Below are positions 5,628-6,379 of a stretch of DNA of 6,379 bases, piece by piece (the stretch's first letter is position 1; each line of letters opens with the position of its first letter). The DNA comes from an uncultured Erysipelotrichaceae bacterium. Its GTDB lineage: Bacteria > Bacillota_I > Bacilli_A > RFN20 > CAG-826. The stretch lies in assembly GCA_946612405.1 (NCBI GenBank), contig CAMOEQ010000026.1:1-6379 (forward strand), in the 5' to 3' direction. Made by a program: the position numbers and the translations under genes. Below the pieces are notes generated by a model. The model ran no database searches and had not been told where the DNA came from. It saw nothing but the letters and a program-made list of their open reading frames with translations.

Positions 5628-6379
5628 ATGGGCTGGTTTGAAGAGCAAGTAAAGCAAAGACAAAAACTCGATGAAAAAACCTTCGAGGAATCTTTCTTGT
5701 CCCTTGCTGGAATTCGTATTAATAATGAACATAACCTTAGCGAAGCAGCCATTAGGGAAAATTTTGCTATTAAGCAAATCCTTTCATTCTTCCATTATTC
5801 GATGGTTGATATCCCAGTAACCATTGAGGTTTTTAAAGATAAAATCAATTACGCATTAAAGTCGTTTGATATCTCGTACCATAAGTTTGATTTAAAAGAA
5901 AACAATTTGAATGAATCCGGATGTCCAATCTTAGCGTTTACTCTTGCCCATCACACCCCAGTTGTCTTCCTTCCTAAAGGAAATAAAGGATATTATTTCA
6001 TTTCTCATCATACAGGTAAGAAAGTTAAACTAACCGAGGAAATCCTTTCGAAGTTTGAAAAAGACGCTATTAGTTTTTATCGTCCTTTACCAAATGCCAA
6101 AATTTCAGTAAAGGAATATGCAAAATATATTAGGCAATCGATTAGACCTATTGATATTATCCTTGTAATTTTAGTTTCCGCAATTGCTTCCGGAGTTGGT
6201 TTATTAGTCCCATTCCTCACTCAAAAATTAACCGCTGTTGCTACTGGCAGTAGGTCGATGAATGAATTTATTATATTCTCGATTTATGTTGTCGCTGCAG
6301 CCACCGGATTATTATTAATTAACACTACAAAAGGATTTGCTAATTCACGTATTTCAATTAAAATTGAAAAATCTGTTCA
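5628..6379 (+). CDS. second NHLM-type ABC exporter, permease/ATPase subunit (3' end cut by window)
   Basis: 250 full codons run open to the window end. The protein starts MGWFEEQVKQRQ, followed by KTFEESFLSLAG (17-28), which resembles the start of the second ABC subunit of NHLM/NHLP bacteriocin export systems. Residues about 40-155 form a soluble domain ending in FYRPLP (150-155), and the first two membrane helices lie near 175-197 and 213-231. The soluble domain has a C39-like rhythm (GCPILAF at 98-104, then a strand, then SHHTGKK at 126-132), but no ECG Cys motif and no Asp-Pro pair. It may be a non-catalytic, substrate-binding C39-like domain; this is inference. The ATPase domain would lie beyond the window. 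It sits 11 bases after the C39 exporter in the same operon, and the two may form a heteromeric exporter. Confidence 0.82.
   Translation, partial: MGWFEEQVKQRQKLDEKTFEESFLSLAGIRINNEHNLSEAAIRENFAIKQILSFFHYSMVDIPVTIEVFKDKINYALKSFDISYHKFDLKENNLNESGCPILAFTLAHHTPVVFLPKGNKGYYFISHHTGKKVKLTEEILSKFEKDAISFYRPLPNAKISVKEYAKYIRQSIRPIDIILVILVSAIASGVGLLVPFLTQKLTAVATGSRSMNEFIIFSIYVVAAATGLLLINTTKGFANSRISIKIEKSV

Noticed and set aside
5589..5777. 62-codon minus-strand open frame across the junction of the two exporter genes
   Set aside because: Overlaps a clear stop, ribosome binding site and start on the + strand; no independent support.
1..6379. Use of the Mycoplasma code (TGA as Trp)
   Set aside because: No visible gene ends in TGA, which raised the question, but all Trp codons are TGG and no gene needs TGA read-through; six stops are too few to conclude anything.

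Overview
The window is AT-rich (roughly one third GC by eye). Its genes are tightly packed on the + strand and, where the end is visible, stop with TAA or TAG. One gene has an AAAGGAG ribosome binding site. Together with the RiPP (ribosomally made, modified peptide) and export families present, this suggests a low-GC Firmicutes/Bacilli-type bacterium, possibly an uncultured gut lineage. The sequence alone does not fix the taxon.

Layout. Bases 1-105 are the C-terminal end of a gene whose tail resembles Firmicutes response regulators or winged-helix regulators. Four bases later comes a 396-residue HipA/CtkA-like protein kinase (110-1300). A short intergenic stretch with an extended -10 promoter leads to a 64-residue Nif11-type RiPP precursor (1363-1557), ending in a double-glycine site and a 16-residue core that starts Ala-Cys-Thr-Pro-Thr-Glu. 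One base later begins a radical SAM/SPASM maturase (1559-2953) with an N-terminal region that looks like a leader-recognition element. A rho-independent terminator (2973-2998) ends this unit.

A second unit starts at a near-consensus promoter (TTTACA-17-TATAAT, 3012-3040). Its -35 box lies in the loop of a perfect 10-bp inverted repeat (3000-3027). It drives an unusually small (130 aa) HlyD-like protein, a C39 peptidase-ABC exporter (3445-5616), and a second ABC exporter cut by the window end (5628-6379). These three resemble the NHLM/NHLP bacteriocin export trio.

How they work together (inferred). The precursor is made at high level from its own ribosome binding site. The radical SAM enzyme binds the leader and crosslinks or otherwise modifies the core. 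The C39 domain of the first exporter cuts after Gly48, and the transporter pair with the mini-HlyD protein exports the product. Biosynthesis and export are separately transcribed. The most unusual points are the polar core with one Cys and no aromatic residue, the stripped-down membrane fusion protein, the operator-like repeat around the export promoter with an apparently leaderless first gene, and the kinase-like gene next to the cluster.
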